A stretch of DNA of 64,000 bases from Viscum album (Eukaryota; Streptophyta; Magnoliopsida; Santalales; Viscaceae): contig OY728130.1 in NCBI GenBank assembly GCA_963277665.1, forward strand, positions 1,366,840,393 through 1,366,904,392, read 5' to 3'. A program made the position numbers and the translations under genes. This document shows, one piece after another, positions 44,801 to 55,664 of the stretch. Position 1 is the first letter of the stretch, and every line of letters starts with the position of its first letter. The notes beneath the pieces are model-generated. The model was given only the letters and a program-made list of their open reading frames with translations. It was not told the origin of the DNA and searched no databases.

Positions 44801-45399
44801 TCTCGAGGTCCCTACTGAGTATCGTTATACTCACCCCTGCACGGGCTATGCCCGCACCTCATTGTGTTGGATGCAGACGACAGATAGCGCTGTCAGAGAC
44901 CGAGAGTACAAGGACTGGACGGTACCCGGAGGTAGACCTCACGATGAGTCAGTACCTGGAGGTGGACCTCACGACGAGTCAGTACCGTGAGGTGGACCTC
45001 ACGACAAGTCAGTACCCGGAGGTGGACTTCATGACGAGACGGTACCCGTAGGTGACAGACGGACGTGGAGAGCTGAGGAGGCCATCTGTACCTACCGTTC
45101 AAGTAGGAACCCAGAGGACGATCTAGGAGCAGCTCGACACCTTCCAGCTGTTGTACTTTCATTCAGTTGTTGCTTTACTTTTCAGTTGGGTTTGTATTCT
45201 GGCCCATTTACTTTTCAGAACTTTCTTTTGTACTTAGTGTTGCTGATGCTTATACTCTATGGTGTTTGTTTACTTTTATAAAGGCAATTCCTTCCATTTT
45301 TATCGTGATTTACACCTTTGGTGCTAGTCACCATCCCCTGGCCTATGGAAGGCGGGCTTGGGATAGTCACAGCACGGGCCCCGAGGACGGGTTGTGACA
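41807..45399 (+). repeat. Element D 3' LTR
   Basis: 3593 bp, same order of landmarks as the 5' copy: hairpin 42109-42137, TCP-like palindromes 42177 and 42223, donor GT 42692, hairpin 42848-42869, about seven 19-bp GC-rich units (43220-43360), modules at 43508, 43673, 43839 and 44005, twin hairpins 44611 and 44706, acceptor AG 44875-44876, and 30-bp repeats 44920-45039. Confidence 0.95.
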
Positions 45400-46330
45400 T
45401 ACCTTGAGCCTCGAATTCATCAAAGTCAATCTTTCTCCCACTATCACTTTTAGAGATGTTTTCCCTCTCAAAGAAAATGGGATGTCTTGCCACTATAACC
45501 TTTTTGTCTGAGGTGTTGTATAGGTAATATCCCCCTATTTCCTTGGGTTATCCTATAAAGGTACACTTTGTGCCTCGGGGTGCGAGTTTTTTACCTGAAG
45601 AGGCCTTAACAAATGCTTCTCTACCCCACACATGTAAATTAGATAACATGGATTTTATTCCACTCCATAACTCATATGGATTACCATTTATCGATTTAGT
45701 TGGTACTTGCTTTAGTATATGTGTCGTTATTTATAATGAATATCCCTAAAAGGATAATGGAAGACTCTCATGACTCATCATTGATATCATTATGTTTAAC
45801 AAGGTGTGGTTCCTCCTTTTGATCACACTATTCCATAGGGGCATGTATGTAGGAGTGAGTTAGGATAGGATCCCAAACTCCTGTAAGTAATCAATGAAGT
45901 CTTGATTAAGATATTCTTCACCTCAGTCTGATAGGATTTTCTTAATCTTCTTGCCAAGATAGTTCTCAAATTCATTCTTGTATTCTTTGAGCTTATCAAA
46001 AGAATCCAACATATACCTCCTTAAGTAGATATATCCATATCTACTAAAATCATCAGTGAAAGTTATGAAGTATGAGTACCCTCCCCTTGCTTCAATTGGA
46101 AATGGTCCACACACATTGATATGAACCAATTCAAGAAGTTATTTATCCCTTTCACCTTTCCCACTAAATGGGGCTTTGGTCATTTTTCCTTGTAAACATG
46201 CATGACATACTCCAAGTGGTTTTTTTTTTGAAAAAATCTAAATATCAATCTTGATGTAACTTTTTCAAGTGTTTCTCATTTACATGACCTAGCCGGTGAT
46301 GCCAAAGTTGGGTGTGGTATGAGTCATGTG
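45400..46330 (-). pseudogene. Element C integrase
   Basis: Minus strand: LWHHRLGHVNEKHLKKLHQD and CHACLQGKMTKAPF form the HHCC region. VHINVCGPFPIEARGGYSYF follows, then FTDDFSRYGYIYL (Asp of the catalytic core) and KKILSD before a stop. Then come HTLLNIMISMM, FVKASSGKKLAPRGTKCTFIG and SDKKVIVARHPIFFERE, the copia integrase C-terminal region. The frame is cut by D at 45400. Several stops. Confidence 0.9.
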
Positions 46331-46720
46331 AAATATATTTGTTATCGATTTCCATTACTTGGTTTGTGTAATCCAACACGTAAAGACCGTTGTATAAATG
46401 TTCCCTACCAAAACAAATTCTATCTTTGTAAAAGATAGAACATTCATTTCCAAACTTGAAAAAAATTCATCTGTATCTAATATGGATACAAAAACAATGT
46501 TTTTAGTAACAGAAGGCACATAATAAAAACCTTTTAACATCAAGATCATCCCAGTTGGCAATGTGAGGTGGTAGTCCCTGACAGCTATAGCAACAATTAT
46601 GGCTCCATTGGCTGCTCGTAGATCTACCTCCCCTCAGTCAATCTTCTTGAATATAATTTGTTCCTGTATTTAGATACATATGTGAGCACTACAAGATGTA
46701 TCTAATACCCAATTTGTAGA
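46331..46720 (-). pseudogene. Element C protease
   Basis: Minus strand: WVLDTSCSAHI near 46710-46680 is the copia protease active-site region (Asp kept; the usual DTGCS has DTSCS). VRDYHLTLPTGMILMLKGFYY, VPSVTKNIVFVSIL and DTDEFFSS follow. Short and interrupted by stops. Confidence 0.85.
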
Positions 46721-46739
46721 AACAGATAGATTTCATTTG

Positions 46740-47560
46740 ATAACAAATTCACTTGAAGCTTCCCCTTCCTTCTTAGGCTGGGTGAGGTTCTTCTTCCAGT
46801 GGCCCTTCTTTCCACATGCAAAACAAATAGCCTCTTATTCCTTTGCCTCCCCTTTGATCTTCCTTTTCTTGGAAGGCCGTGAAGAATCTTTGGGATTAAA
46901 GATCTTCACATTCCATTTCCTCTTATTCACCAAAAGTAAAAAAGGCTTTTTGTGTTTCATATCTTTGTCCACTTGGAAAATAAGGATAAGAAGATTATAA
47001 AAAGACTTCTCAATGTTTTTCATATTGAAATTGACAACAAAATTAGAGAAGCTCTGAGGGAGTGATACGAGAATGTGATCGGTGCCCAGTTCTTCGGGGA
47101 GTTTAAACCCTAGAAGCTTCAGGCGCTCAATGTAGCAAATGAGCTTGACTACCTGAGGCCCAATTGGGGAACCTTCTCCAAGCTTACTTTGAAAGAGTGA
47201 CTTAGAGATCTCAAACCTTTCCAATCTTTCTCTCTCCTAGTAAAGACCACAGAGGTGCTCGATCATGCTATAAGCATCCATGTTTTTATGAGACTTCATG
47301 AGCTCACTAGAAATTGATGATAGAATCAAACATTGAACATCGACCACATCGTTCATATGTTTCTCATAGACCAGGAAATACTCATCACTTACCCCTTTGG
47401 TAGGTGGATCAGGTAATGCTGACTCCAGCATGTAAGACTTCCATTCATGGCGTAGGATAACCCAAAGGTGTCTAAACCATTCCTGGAAGTTACTACCGGT
47501 GAGGATGTTGTCTTTATCCAGAATTGACCGCATGGATAGTGTGGTTGACGAGATTTTCAT
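46740..47560 (-). pseudogene. Element C gag
   Basis: The minus frame from MKISSTTLSMRSILDKDNIL at 47560 continues with the copia capsid motif GSNFQEWFRHLWVILRHEWK and later PQVVKLICYIERLKLLGF, LPQSFSNFVVNFN. One TAG at about 47235 interrupts it where relatives have Gln (LY-Q), and a TAA follows near 46832. The CCHC knuckle CFACGKKGHWKKNL (about 46822-46781) has its last Cys changed to Leu. Confidence 0.9.
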
Positions 47561-49702
47561 TTTTATTCTACAATTAAAAGAGCAGATCATTAGTAATTTC
47601 TTTATTTTATGAGAAATAATAAATTTTATTAAGTCTCCCACTATTTTATCAAGTCCCAATGGCCCTCACCATTAAACTCAGTATGTCCAGCTTCCATGAC
47701 ATCCTAGTGGAAAGGATCCATATTCCTCTTCACATAACCCCAACAAGGGTTGGTCAAGTTATTAGAAGGTATTTAGTTAGTTAGGTCTTTTCCAACTGTG
47801 AGCTTGCAGCTCTTTGATCTATTGAGTGGACTCCCCAATCCTAAAATCACGACTTTTGGATTTCCTCAACTCTTGCCTACAATATTACACCAAGTCTAAT
47901 AAGGGCTACTCCTCTTGATGTAATATGGTTAAGTTAACCTGAAACCTTTCATAAGGGATTCCTTTATAAAAGTAAGTGTCCTAAAAAGGGTTGGTAAAAC
48001 ACATAGTTTTATTTAGTTTTTAACTTAATCAAGTAACGGAAGGATTCATCTAACTTAATATTTTATTTGAGGTATTTTTATCACTTATGCGTGAATTGCT
48101 TATTGTCATTATCACATGCTTGTAAATATTAAGTGAAACTTACTTAAATGATTAAAAATGTCTTGATAATATTTACACATAAGTTTGGTTTACTTTAGTT
48201 CCATCTTGAATGCTTGTTTAATTCTTTAATTATGTGATCGTGACAACACATCCATAATGATAAACCATGCAACTGAAAGAAATAAAATAAATGGCATGAT
48301 CATGATCTTTTCTAATGGTTAATTTATCTAGAAGTTTATAAACTAACCCTGAACTAGGGGAGAAACATCTTGAACCTTTTGGGTTCATGTTTATAGTTTT
48401 CCACCTGTACACCTTTGTATCTCCTAGGATTGGTTTCATCTCGACTTCAGCTTGAACTGTCTTCACTAGCTTGGGAGTTCCGTCTATTACATATTCCCTA
48501 TTTTAACTCACATGAGGGTGAGGGGTAAAAAGGGGTTTTACATAAAAGAAACCTTGGTCATGCAGGATCTATATATTAATGTGGAGAAGGCTCGCAGGAC
48601 AAAAAAATTAATTTAAATAAATAAATTAAAAGAAATAATCCACATACAAAGGTCTTGGTCTAGCTCATGTTCATCCATACATTAAACAATATTTATGCAT
48701 AAATAAAACTATCATTAAATTATTTAATCATTCTTGTTTATGATAAATCATGCTCGAATCAATTAATTATTGTCTTTAATTAATAAATCCTTTTATCTTA
48801 AACCCTTTTCTGAATTTCCTTGAGATTATCATCCATCATAATTTTAAACAAATAAATTCATTTAAAATTATCTTTGTATGTAACCTATAACTTGGAGGCA
48901 ACCTAGTGAATTCATATTCATAACTACCCAATAAGTAGAAATGAACATTATGTAGATGTTAAATTAAATACATATATATAAAACACCTATCACATGTTGT
49001 GCCTCAGATTTATGCATGCACGATGGTACACGTCACAAGGGTTTGTATAATATAATAATAAATTTTAATAAATTTGCGTAATTTGGATGAGTACACAGCG
49101 TGTAGTTCCAATTACATGGCGCGTACTATTTTTCATCATCCATATGAAGTATACGCCTAGGGAAACGACATGTATGTGTACTTTGGAGATCTTCAAAGTA
49201 CACGACATGTCTAGTGGGCCACACACCGTGTAGTTCCTCATTACACGATCTCTAGCCAGGAAAGACGTGTACGGTGTACACAGTCCAACCCTGACCTGAA
49301 GGGACTATACGTCATGTCAAGTTGTCCACATGGTGTGTAATCTAGAAACTGTGTGCCACTAATTCCTAGTCAACACACAGAGTCATTAAGACTTAGACAA
49401 ACTCTAATGGCATGACTTTGTTTGGCAGACCAGACTTGGTGCATTGAACCTTGTCTACACGGCGTGTACTCTGGTGTTGTACGACCAGGAACATTTGGCA
49501 CCTCCGGATGAGATCCTCTATTTTATTTTTATCAAAATTAAAAGAAAAGATTATTTCTATAAGGTTAATGAGAAATGAAAGAGGATAGACAAATATTGAG
49601 ATTCATATTCGTAGAACGATTAACTTGAATTGAAACAAATAAATTATTATATGCATAAATCATCAAAGAAATATTTAAATAATTATAAACTATGATGTAA
49701 CC
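47561..49702 (-). other. Element C untranslated leader
   Basis: About 2.1 kb between PBS and gag on the minus strand, with no credible coding region (the frame 48230-48466 matches nothing). A section at 49070-49500 is dense in GTGTAC/GTACAC and ACGACATGT words, including a perfect 10-bp-stem hairpin at 49176-49203. A long leader is a feature of BARE/Angela-type copia elements. Confidence 0.6.
49176..49203. other. Hairpin in element C leader
   Basis: GTGTACTTTG, loop GAGATCTT, then CAAAGTACAC: a perfect 10-bp stem, flanked on both sides by ACGACATGT-like words (49166 and 49203). It could be an RNA dimerisation or packaging structure, or a trace of an older insertion. Confidence 0.6.
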
Positions 49703-49714
49703 GCTCTGATACCA
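49703..49714 (-). other. Element C primer-binding site (initiator tRNA-Met)
   Basis: On the minus strand, TGGTATCAGAGC, a perfect complement to the 3' end of initiator tRNA-Met, two bases after the 5' LTR. Confidence 0.92.
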
Positions 49715-49716
49715 CT

Positions 49717-51700
49717 TGAAGGCTTCTATCACAGTGGAAGTGTGGTTGGGATGACACCCAACTTTAATTTTTACCATGATCAATGATTATTTCAGGACCA
49801 ATACAATGATGAACATCAGTCTCCACGGAATAGAATAAATGATTTAGATAAAGAAGGAAGAGGCTCAAAACATTCAGAGAGGATCTTTCACATCATGTTT
49901 ATAATTAATTTAATTAATTTTATAAATAAAAGAATACCTGGATCTTCGGTATTTTCTTCGTTGATGATGTTGATCATTCGAAATGACCCTTTCGGATTAT
50001 CTCGTTGCGCTTGCGAGGATCCAAACTAGAATCCATCTAGTGGTGATCCACACGTGCTCTGATGGCCTATGATCATCACCACTCATTCTCTGGGTGCTAG
50101 CATGGAGAAGTGAGTGTCTTGTGTCGGTCATTCTTGATCGCTTGTTCTTCAGCCTTGAAGAATGTATTTCGTTCTTGAGAGGGGTGGGAAGAGGATTCGA
50201 GAGAGAAATTGTTTAGCTCAACAATTCTCAATTCATCAAGTGTGTAGTGTGTAATCTACAACACAATAGACGTAATTTCTTATTTATATGCATGGAACTT
50301 TAGTTACAATATTTAATTGCATAACATCAATTAAATACATTAATGAACTTAGAGAAACCCCATACTCATAATAATACTGCACCATTATTTATGGTGTGCC
50401 AACTTGCTCAAAACGGAATTATAAATAAAATTCCACGTTAGAAAATAATAACATCGTCATTATTATTTTAACTTATGAAAACTAGTTAAATAATTATTTA
50501 CCACCTTGAAAATAATTATTTTACTACCGGAATGGCCTTGGCCCACTCGAACTCCACTTCCATTTATTGAACACCTGAATAAATAAATAAATAATGTATT
50601 CTCTTAAATAAATATTTTATTTACAAACTAGTAAATAAATATTTATTAAATGTTCAATAAAATAAATAAATATATTTTATTTAATTTATGCAATCATTTT
50701 AACTTGAATAAAATTATTCCATGGTCTTGAGAATAATATTTATTTCATTAATTAAATTCAAATAGAATTTAACCGAGACCACCCAAAACAATTAGTGTGT
50801 GACCCTCTCGGATTCTTTCTCATTAGCATTAGGCGGGCTTGCCTAAAGTCCAAGAGTACTGTCTAACAACGGTTCAAGGAACCCAAGAGAAAGAACATAT
50901 ATTCGCAACAACGACATCCACATACGAATGCTCACTGTGTAATATAATCCCTTTGTCGCAATATCTCATCAAGCAAGTTTCATGATAGTGTCATCAACTT
51001 TTATGCTTGATACGTCGTTCTTTGACTACCTGAAATAAACTCGTCATTACACCATGGACATGGAATTTCACATAACGATTATATTTCAATAAAAGGGTCG
51101 AGATATCAACTTCCATAAATAGAAGGGATAAATCCTTCCTCGACTTATCCATTAATAATATTCCACTCGTGACACACCCAACGTACCCTACTTCCCACCA
51201 ACTGTCTGCATGATAGTTTTAATCAGTAAATCAAAGTGTGTGTGTTGTGACACATATTAATGATAATATTAAAGTCTATGGATAATTACACACACTCACA
51301 GATAAAAATATCCAGGAACACTAAAACATTCAGAATTCCTACTGGTGGGTCTATGATCATAATCTTCTATCTTGGATATTTCCAAGTGCGAACTTCATGA
51401 GAGGAAGTCTCATCTGCTTATAAGGACTCACACCTGACGGTTTTCATGATATGTGTCCCGTCCTAGTATGTCATCCAACCGTAGAACTATATTTAAGAAT
51501 ATTGTTATAACATTTCAAGGTTTTCATCATATCAGGGAACTACCATGACCTTATTAATGCAACAAATACTCTAGGACATTATTATATCATAATCATGCAG
51601 AACAATGAACAATATGTAATAAGATGTTTAATATTTAAATACATTAAATATCTATGTAATCAAAGTACAACCAGTTGGTTCTAGGACACCAACTCTTACA
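49717..51700 (-). repeat. Element C 5' LTR
   Basis: 1984 bp. On the minus strand it starts TGTAAGAGTTGGTGTCC and ends CCTTCA. TATAAATA on - at 50288-50281 is the likely promoter; the same site is kept in the other LTR (31318-31311). Confidence 0.93.
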
Positions 51701-51705
51701 ACTAT

Positions 51706-52055
51706 TTCCATTGTATCTGATCAGGATCCCAGGTTCACTTCTAACTTTTGGAAGGTACCTCAGAAGTCATTGGGCACAAAGTTAAATTTCAGTACAACTT
51801 CTCATCCTCAATCATATGGGATGTCAGAACAAATGATTCAGACTTTGAAGGATATACTTAGATCTTCTTAAATGGAATACCAGGGAAGTTGGGATCAACA
51901 TCTTTATTTAGTTGAGTTTTATTATAATAATAGTTTTCATTCCAATATACAGATGACACCTTTTGAAGAATTGTATGGAAAGCGGTGTTAGACTCCATCA
52001 TTTTGGGATGAAGTCAGTGAACGAAAGTTTATGGGTCCATAATTAGTAGAGAAAG
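51706..52055 (+). pseudogene. Element A integrase, C-terminal part of the core
   Basis: After C the frame resumes with IVSDQDPRFTSN (second catalytic Asp), then TSHPQSYGMSEQMIQTLKD (catalytic Glu in SEQ) and VEFYYNNSFHSNIQMTPFEE. Two stops are visible (about 51870 and 51990). Confidence 0.88.
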
Positions 52056-52580
52056 TGTCTGAGAAAGTGAAGATGATCCAGAAACACATGGGGACAGCTC
52101 AGAGTAGGCAGAAAAGTTATGCAGATAACAGAAGGAAAGACTTCTCTTTCAAGGTAGGTGACCATGTTTTCTTTAAAATTTATCCTTGGAAAAGTGTGAT
52201 GCATTTCGGTAAGAAAGGAAAGCTAAGTCTGTGGTTCATTAGTACTTTTGAAATATTGGAGAAATTTGGACCATTTTCATACCGAGTATCTTTTCCTCCG
52301 AGTTTGTCTCAGGTATACAATGTTTTGCATGTTTCGATGTTGAGAAAGTATGTTCCCGATTCATCACATGTCTTGATCCCAAAATCAATTCAACTGGAAG
52401 AGAATCTTTCATATGAAGAGAAACCAGTTCAGATTCTTGATCGAAGGGAACATGTATTACAGAATAAGGTAATCCACTAGGTAAATGCTTTGTAGAGAAA
52501 CCACATGGTAGAAGAAGCAACATGGGAGTCTAAAAATGCTATCAGAGAAAGGTACCCTCACTTGTTTAATAAGTAAATAA
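52055..52580 (+). pseudogene. Element A integrase C-terminus and chromodomain-like tail
   Basis: A 141-codon open frame: TAQSRQKSYADNRRKDFSFK, GDHVFFKIYP, LEKFGPFSYRVSFPP, VYNVLHVSMLRKYVPDSSHV and PVQILDRREHVLQNK. A stop at 52478-52480 precedes MVEEATWES and RERYPHLFNK. This pattern fits the Del/Tekay chromovirus tail. Confidence 0.9.
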
Positions 52581-52601
52581 AATTGAGAGGACGCAATTTT
52601 C

Positions 52602-52616
52602 AGAAGGTGGGGATAA
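52602..52616 (+). other. Element A polypurine tract
   Basis: AGAAGGTGGGGATAA directly before the 3' LTR. Confidence 0.85.
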
Positions 52617-55369
52617 TGTAAAACCCCAAGGTTTTCTAAAAATAAATGGAAATGCACGAAACTTTGTTTTAAGTAGATATTTATAACTATCCATTAAAAA
52701 TAAATTTTCTACTTCTATGTTATGAATTTCGAAAAAACGGTCATCTACAATTGTGTTTAGTAAGTTATTTGGAATCTAAAGGAACCAACTTCATTTTTGG
52801 TGAATAGTAACATACCCTTATGAATAGTAATATTACCCTAATGAATATTAAATTGTATAATATTTTATTTTCTTAAGGTTTTAAGATAATGACATATTGG
52901 ATAATTTTTCAATGTGATATAAAAGCAGTTATAGTATTTAAATTATTAATTTTTGAATTAAGTATGATTTTATTTAAAAATTAAATTAGTGATATTTAGA
53001 AAATTATTTTCAAAAAATGGACTTAATTTTTGAATTCTACATGTTGAAAAATGGTAATGGAAATTTTTTGGGATTTTTCTGAAATTCTTGAATTTTTGAA
53101 GAATAAAATACGGTAAAATATCGTATATTATAATTATCAGTAAAAATACACTATTTATGACATCATAAGTGATGTAAGCCTGCGTTTTTTGAACTAAAAT
53201 TCCATTATAACTATTTGGGGTCACATTAAATAATACTATTCATAGTCTTGAGCAAAAATATTATAATAATGATTAAAATAATGGAAAATACCCCCTCTCC
53301 TCCACTATAAATACCACCCTCATTTCCCTCTTCCTCCCACACCTCTCAAGCCTTGATCCTTACCTATGTTCTGCCCAATACTCCTCCCAAAGATCTTACC
53401 CACTTCCTAGAGTTTCTGATCTCACCAAAAGACCAAAACCCAAGGCCTTAAGAAGGATCTCTAGGAGAAGAGATCAAGAGGTAAACATCCTCTTTTATTT
53501 TCTTTCTTTTATTTCATTTTATGTTATTATTTTTCATTCCATTTGGATTATGTTGGGATATGCCATTCCATATTCCACTCAAATCCCATATTATGTAAGA
53601 ATTATTAGAGACCCCTTTTCTTTCATCAAAATATTTTATGAATTTTTAAGCGATGCTGTTAAGCTGCTGAAATTTCATAAGGGATTTCTCAACTCTTCTT
53701 TTATTTTGATTTCCTTTATTTTATTCTTCTTTACTCACATTATATTATCCAAGAGGCATGAAAGATCTAGAATATTGTATATTCTGTATGTTATCATGTT
53801 CATGGAAAATTCCTCATCAATCTTCTTTTCCTCTCCCACTTATTTAAGGAATAAAAACATTGTCCGTGATGTGTCAAATCACCAACATCATGGACGATGT
53901 GATTTCAATTTATTTTACTTACTTCAAGACTGGTCATGAAACCATTTTTATGGTTAAACCAGATTATAATTTATGTATTATTACTTATAAAAGGTTTTGA
54001 AATCTTTTTTCACACATGTTATTAATTTATGACACAAAATGAGAGCTTTGTGATCAAAGAATCGCCAAAATAACCTAAACAAATATCAATAATTTTTTAA
54101 CTCATGAATCATACTCATGTCAGAATTAAAAATGATAAATGGTATAATTTATGGTATTGGAAATATTTAAATAAAATTTCATTCCAATTATGAAGTTTCA
54201 CTTCCAATTAAGAAGAACAACCATCATGAACCAATCATGGAAATCATCTAAAGAACTCACCCAAAACAGTGCAAAGAACAAAATACTAACAATTAAAGGG
54301 TGAAATTATGTAATGAAATGATCATATAAGGTATTATAAATATGGACATGTTTCTATAAGATATTAATAACACTCTTTTAACCATTATATAGGAGTTTTA
54401 AATGAGTTTTAAGTAAGAAAAACCTGAGGTAAGGGAATTCTTAACCTGATTTGCATTCTTTGGGTTAACCTTCTACTTCATTATTTATGTGGTATTAAAA
54501 TTGTTTCAATTATGACTATTTATGTGTATTTATAGTGTATATACATATTCCATCCACTCTATTAAGTCTCGCTTCAATTATATGATTTATGTAAGGGACT
54601 TTTCTTTTAAAATCCACTTTTAAAATTCTGTTTTACAAAATTCAAAAGAAATGTTTTTATGCAATTATTCATGTTGTATGATTATGTTATGGTTATTGGG
54701 AATTGTTTATGATTTAGGTTGGGACCTATATTTCCCTCCAATTCATTGGGTATGTGTAAGTTTTAGGTCGTCTGTATGGTTACTCCATGTGTAACTGTGA
54801 TGGTTACACAAATTGTAAGGTAACCGTGGGGGTTACAAATTATAAGGTAGCTGTGAGAGTTACAATATTATGTAAGTAATGCCCCCAAGATAAATTTATG
54901 GTTATATTTATGTTCTTATGTTTTGTGTAGATATTTTTTAAATATAATGTTTCACAAAGTAAGTATATATGGGTGACGAGCATGTCTTTTGAAAATGATT
55001 TCATACGTTACAAGTGTTCATGGACTAATGTGTTCTTTCCTTCTTTTTATATTCCTTAATGAGCTTTTCTGATCATCCGAAGTTTTAAATTAATTTAATA
55101 AGTTATAAGGATGATTAATACAAATAAGGAGGCCAATTTAAATGTTTGAATAATTTTAAAATAAATCCTATTTCATTTCAAAAGTTTTATATTTTAAAAG
55201 AAATGAATATTACTTTTATGGTATCCACTCTGTAATAATGTGTAATGTTAGAAATGTTTTATTTCCCAAATCTCTAAAGCTCTAAACTTTTAAAGATCCC
55301 CAAAGATAAAGGAAGTGATTTCTTTACTAAATTCAAGATTATGTAATGTAATAATGTCGAGTCCTTATA
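52617..55369 (+). repeat. Element A 3' LTR
   Basis: 2753 bp, TGTAAAACCCCAAGG to CCTTATA. It keeps TATAAATA at 53306-53313, the donor GAG|GTAAAC (GT 53481) and the GGTTACAAATTATAAGGTAG repeats (about 54800-54870). The open frame at 53550-53939 lies wholly within the LTR and is not a gene. Followed by the duplication ATTAG at 55370. Confidence 0.92.
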
Positions 55370-55664
55370 ATTAGTCTCCCTAACAATATAAAACACATAT
55401 AATAAATATTCAAGAACATTTTTGAGGTGACTAAACCATAATCAAGGTGTAAATAATCGAACGTCTATATCAAGGATAACATATAATAAATGATAAAATT
55501 ATCACTGGAATATTAATTTTAACAAATAATGGTTAATAATTGCGTAATAATAAATTATAAGTGTAACGTATCAAGTAAAATAAATAAAAAATTGGTCATG
55601 ATATAGATGAATAATAAACCTAAATTAAAAATATAGGGATATAGATCAAATACTACTAAAAATA
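55370..55664 (+). other. Spacer between A and G
   Basis: AT-rich, non-coding. It is DNA of the site into which A inserted, and may be the continuation of F's 3' LTR. Confidence 0.4.

Larger units (their letters stand above)
35776..45399 (+). mobile_element. Element D: non-autonomous Ty3/gypsy relative of B, nested in C pol
   Basis: 9,624 bp with perfect TACCT duplications, LTRs 35776-39311 and 41807-45399, PBS at 39315 and polypurine tract at 41793. Only about 2.5 kb lies between the LTRs. It contains gag fragments, a trace of protease, an RT-tail scrap and the end of integrase with the chromodomain-like tail. RT palm, RNase H and the integrase core are absent. LTR ends and internal words match B, so it is a sister subfamily. 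LTR divergence over the first ~250 bases is about 10% by hand. It is the deepest nested gypsy element (D in C in A). Confidence 0.95.
30747..51700 (-). mobile_element. Element C: Ty1/copia retrotransposon (- strand), nested in A integrase
   Basis: On the minus strand: 5' LTR 51700-49717, PBS 49714-49703, leader to 47561, gag from 47560, then protease, integrase, RT and RNase H to 32744, polypurine tract 32740-32730, and 3' LTR 32729-30747. Inserts D (35776-45399) and E (33557-34827) interrupt pol. Without them it is about 10.1 kb. The order integrase before RT marks Ty1/copia. LTRs of nearly 2 kb and a leader of about 2.1 kb recall the Angela/BARE group, an inference from memory. The flanking pentamers are CCTCT (30742-30746) and ACTAT (51701-51705), matching at 3 of 5, but A's integrase frame continues exactly across the junction. 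Confidence 0.93.
13486..55369 (+). mobile_element. Element A: outer Ty3/gypsy (Del/Tekay-like) retrotransposon, carrying nested insertions
   Basis: Flanked by perfect 5-bp duplications ATTAG (13481-13485 and 55370-55374). LTRs are 13486-16256 and 52617-55369. PBS for initiator tRNA-Met is at 16259, and the polypurine tract is at about 52602-52616. Gag is split by element B, and integrase is split by element C. Removing the insertions leaves a unit of roughly 10.2 kb in the order gag, protease, RT, RNase H, integrase, chromodomain-like tail, with stops and frameshifts throughout. The Del/Tekay placement rests on remembered C-terminal motifs (FHVSMLRKYVPD; PVQILDR; EATWES) and is an inference. 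Confidence 0.92.

Noticed and set aside
48230..48466. 78-codon minus frame in C's leader as an extra gene
   Set aside because: No motif recognised, and the leader around it is non-coding.
53550..53939. 129-codon + frame in A's 3' LTR
   Set aside because: Inside an LTR, hydrophobic from AT-rich composition, and not open at the same place in the 5' LTR.
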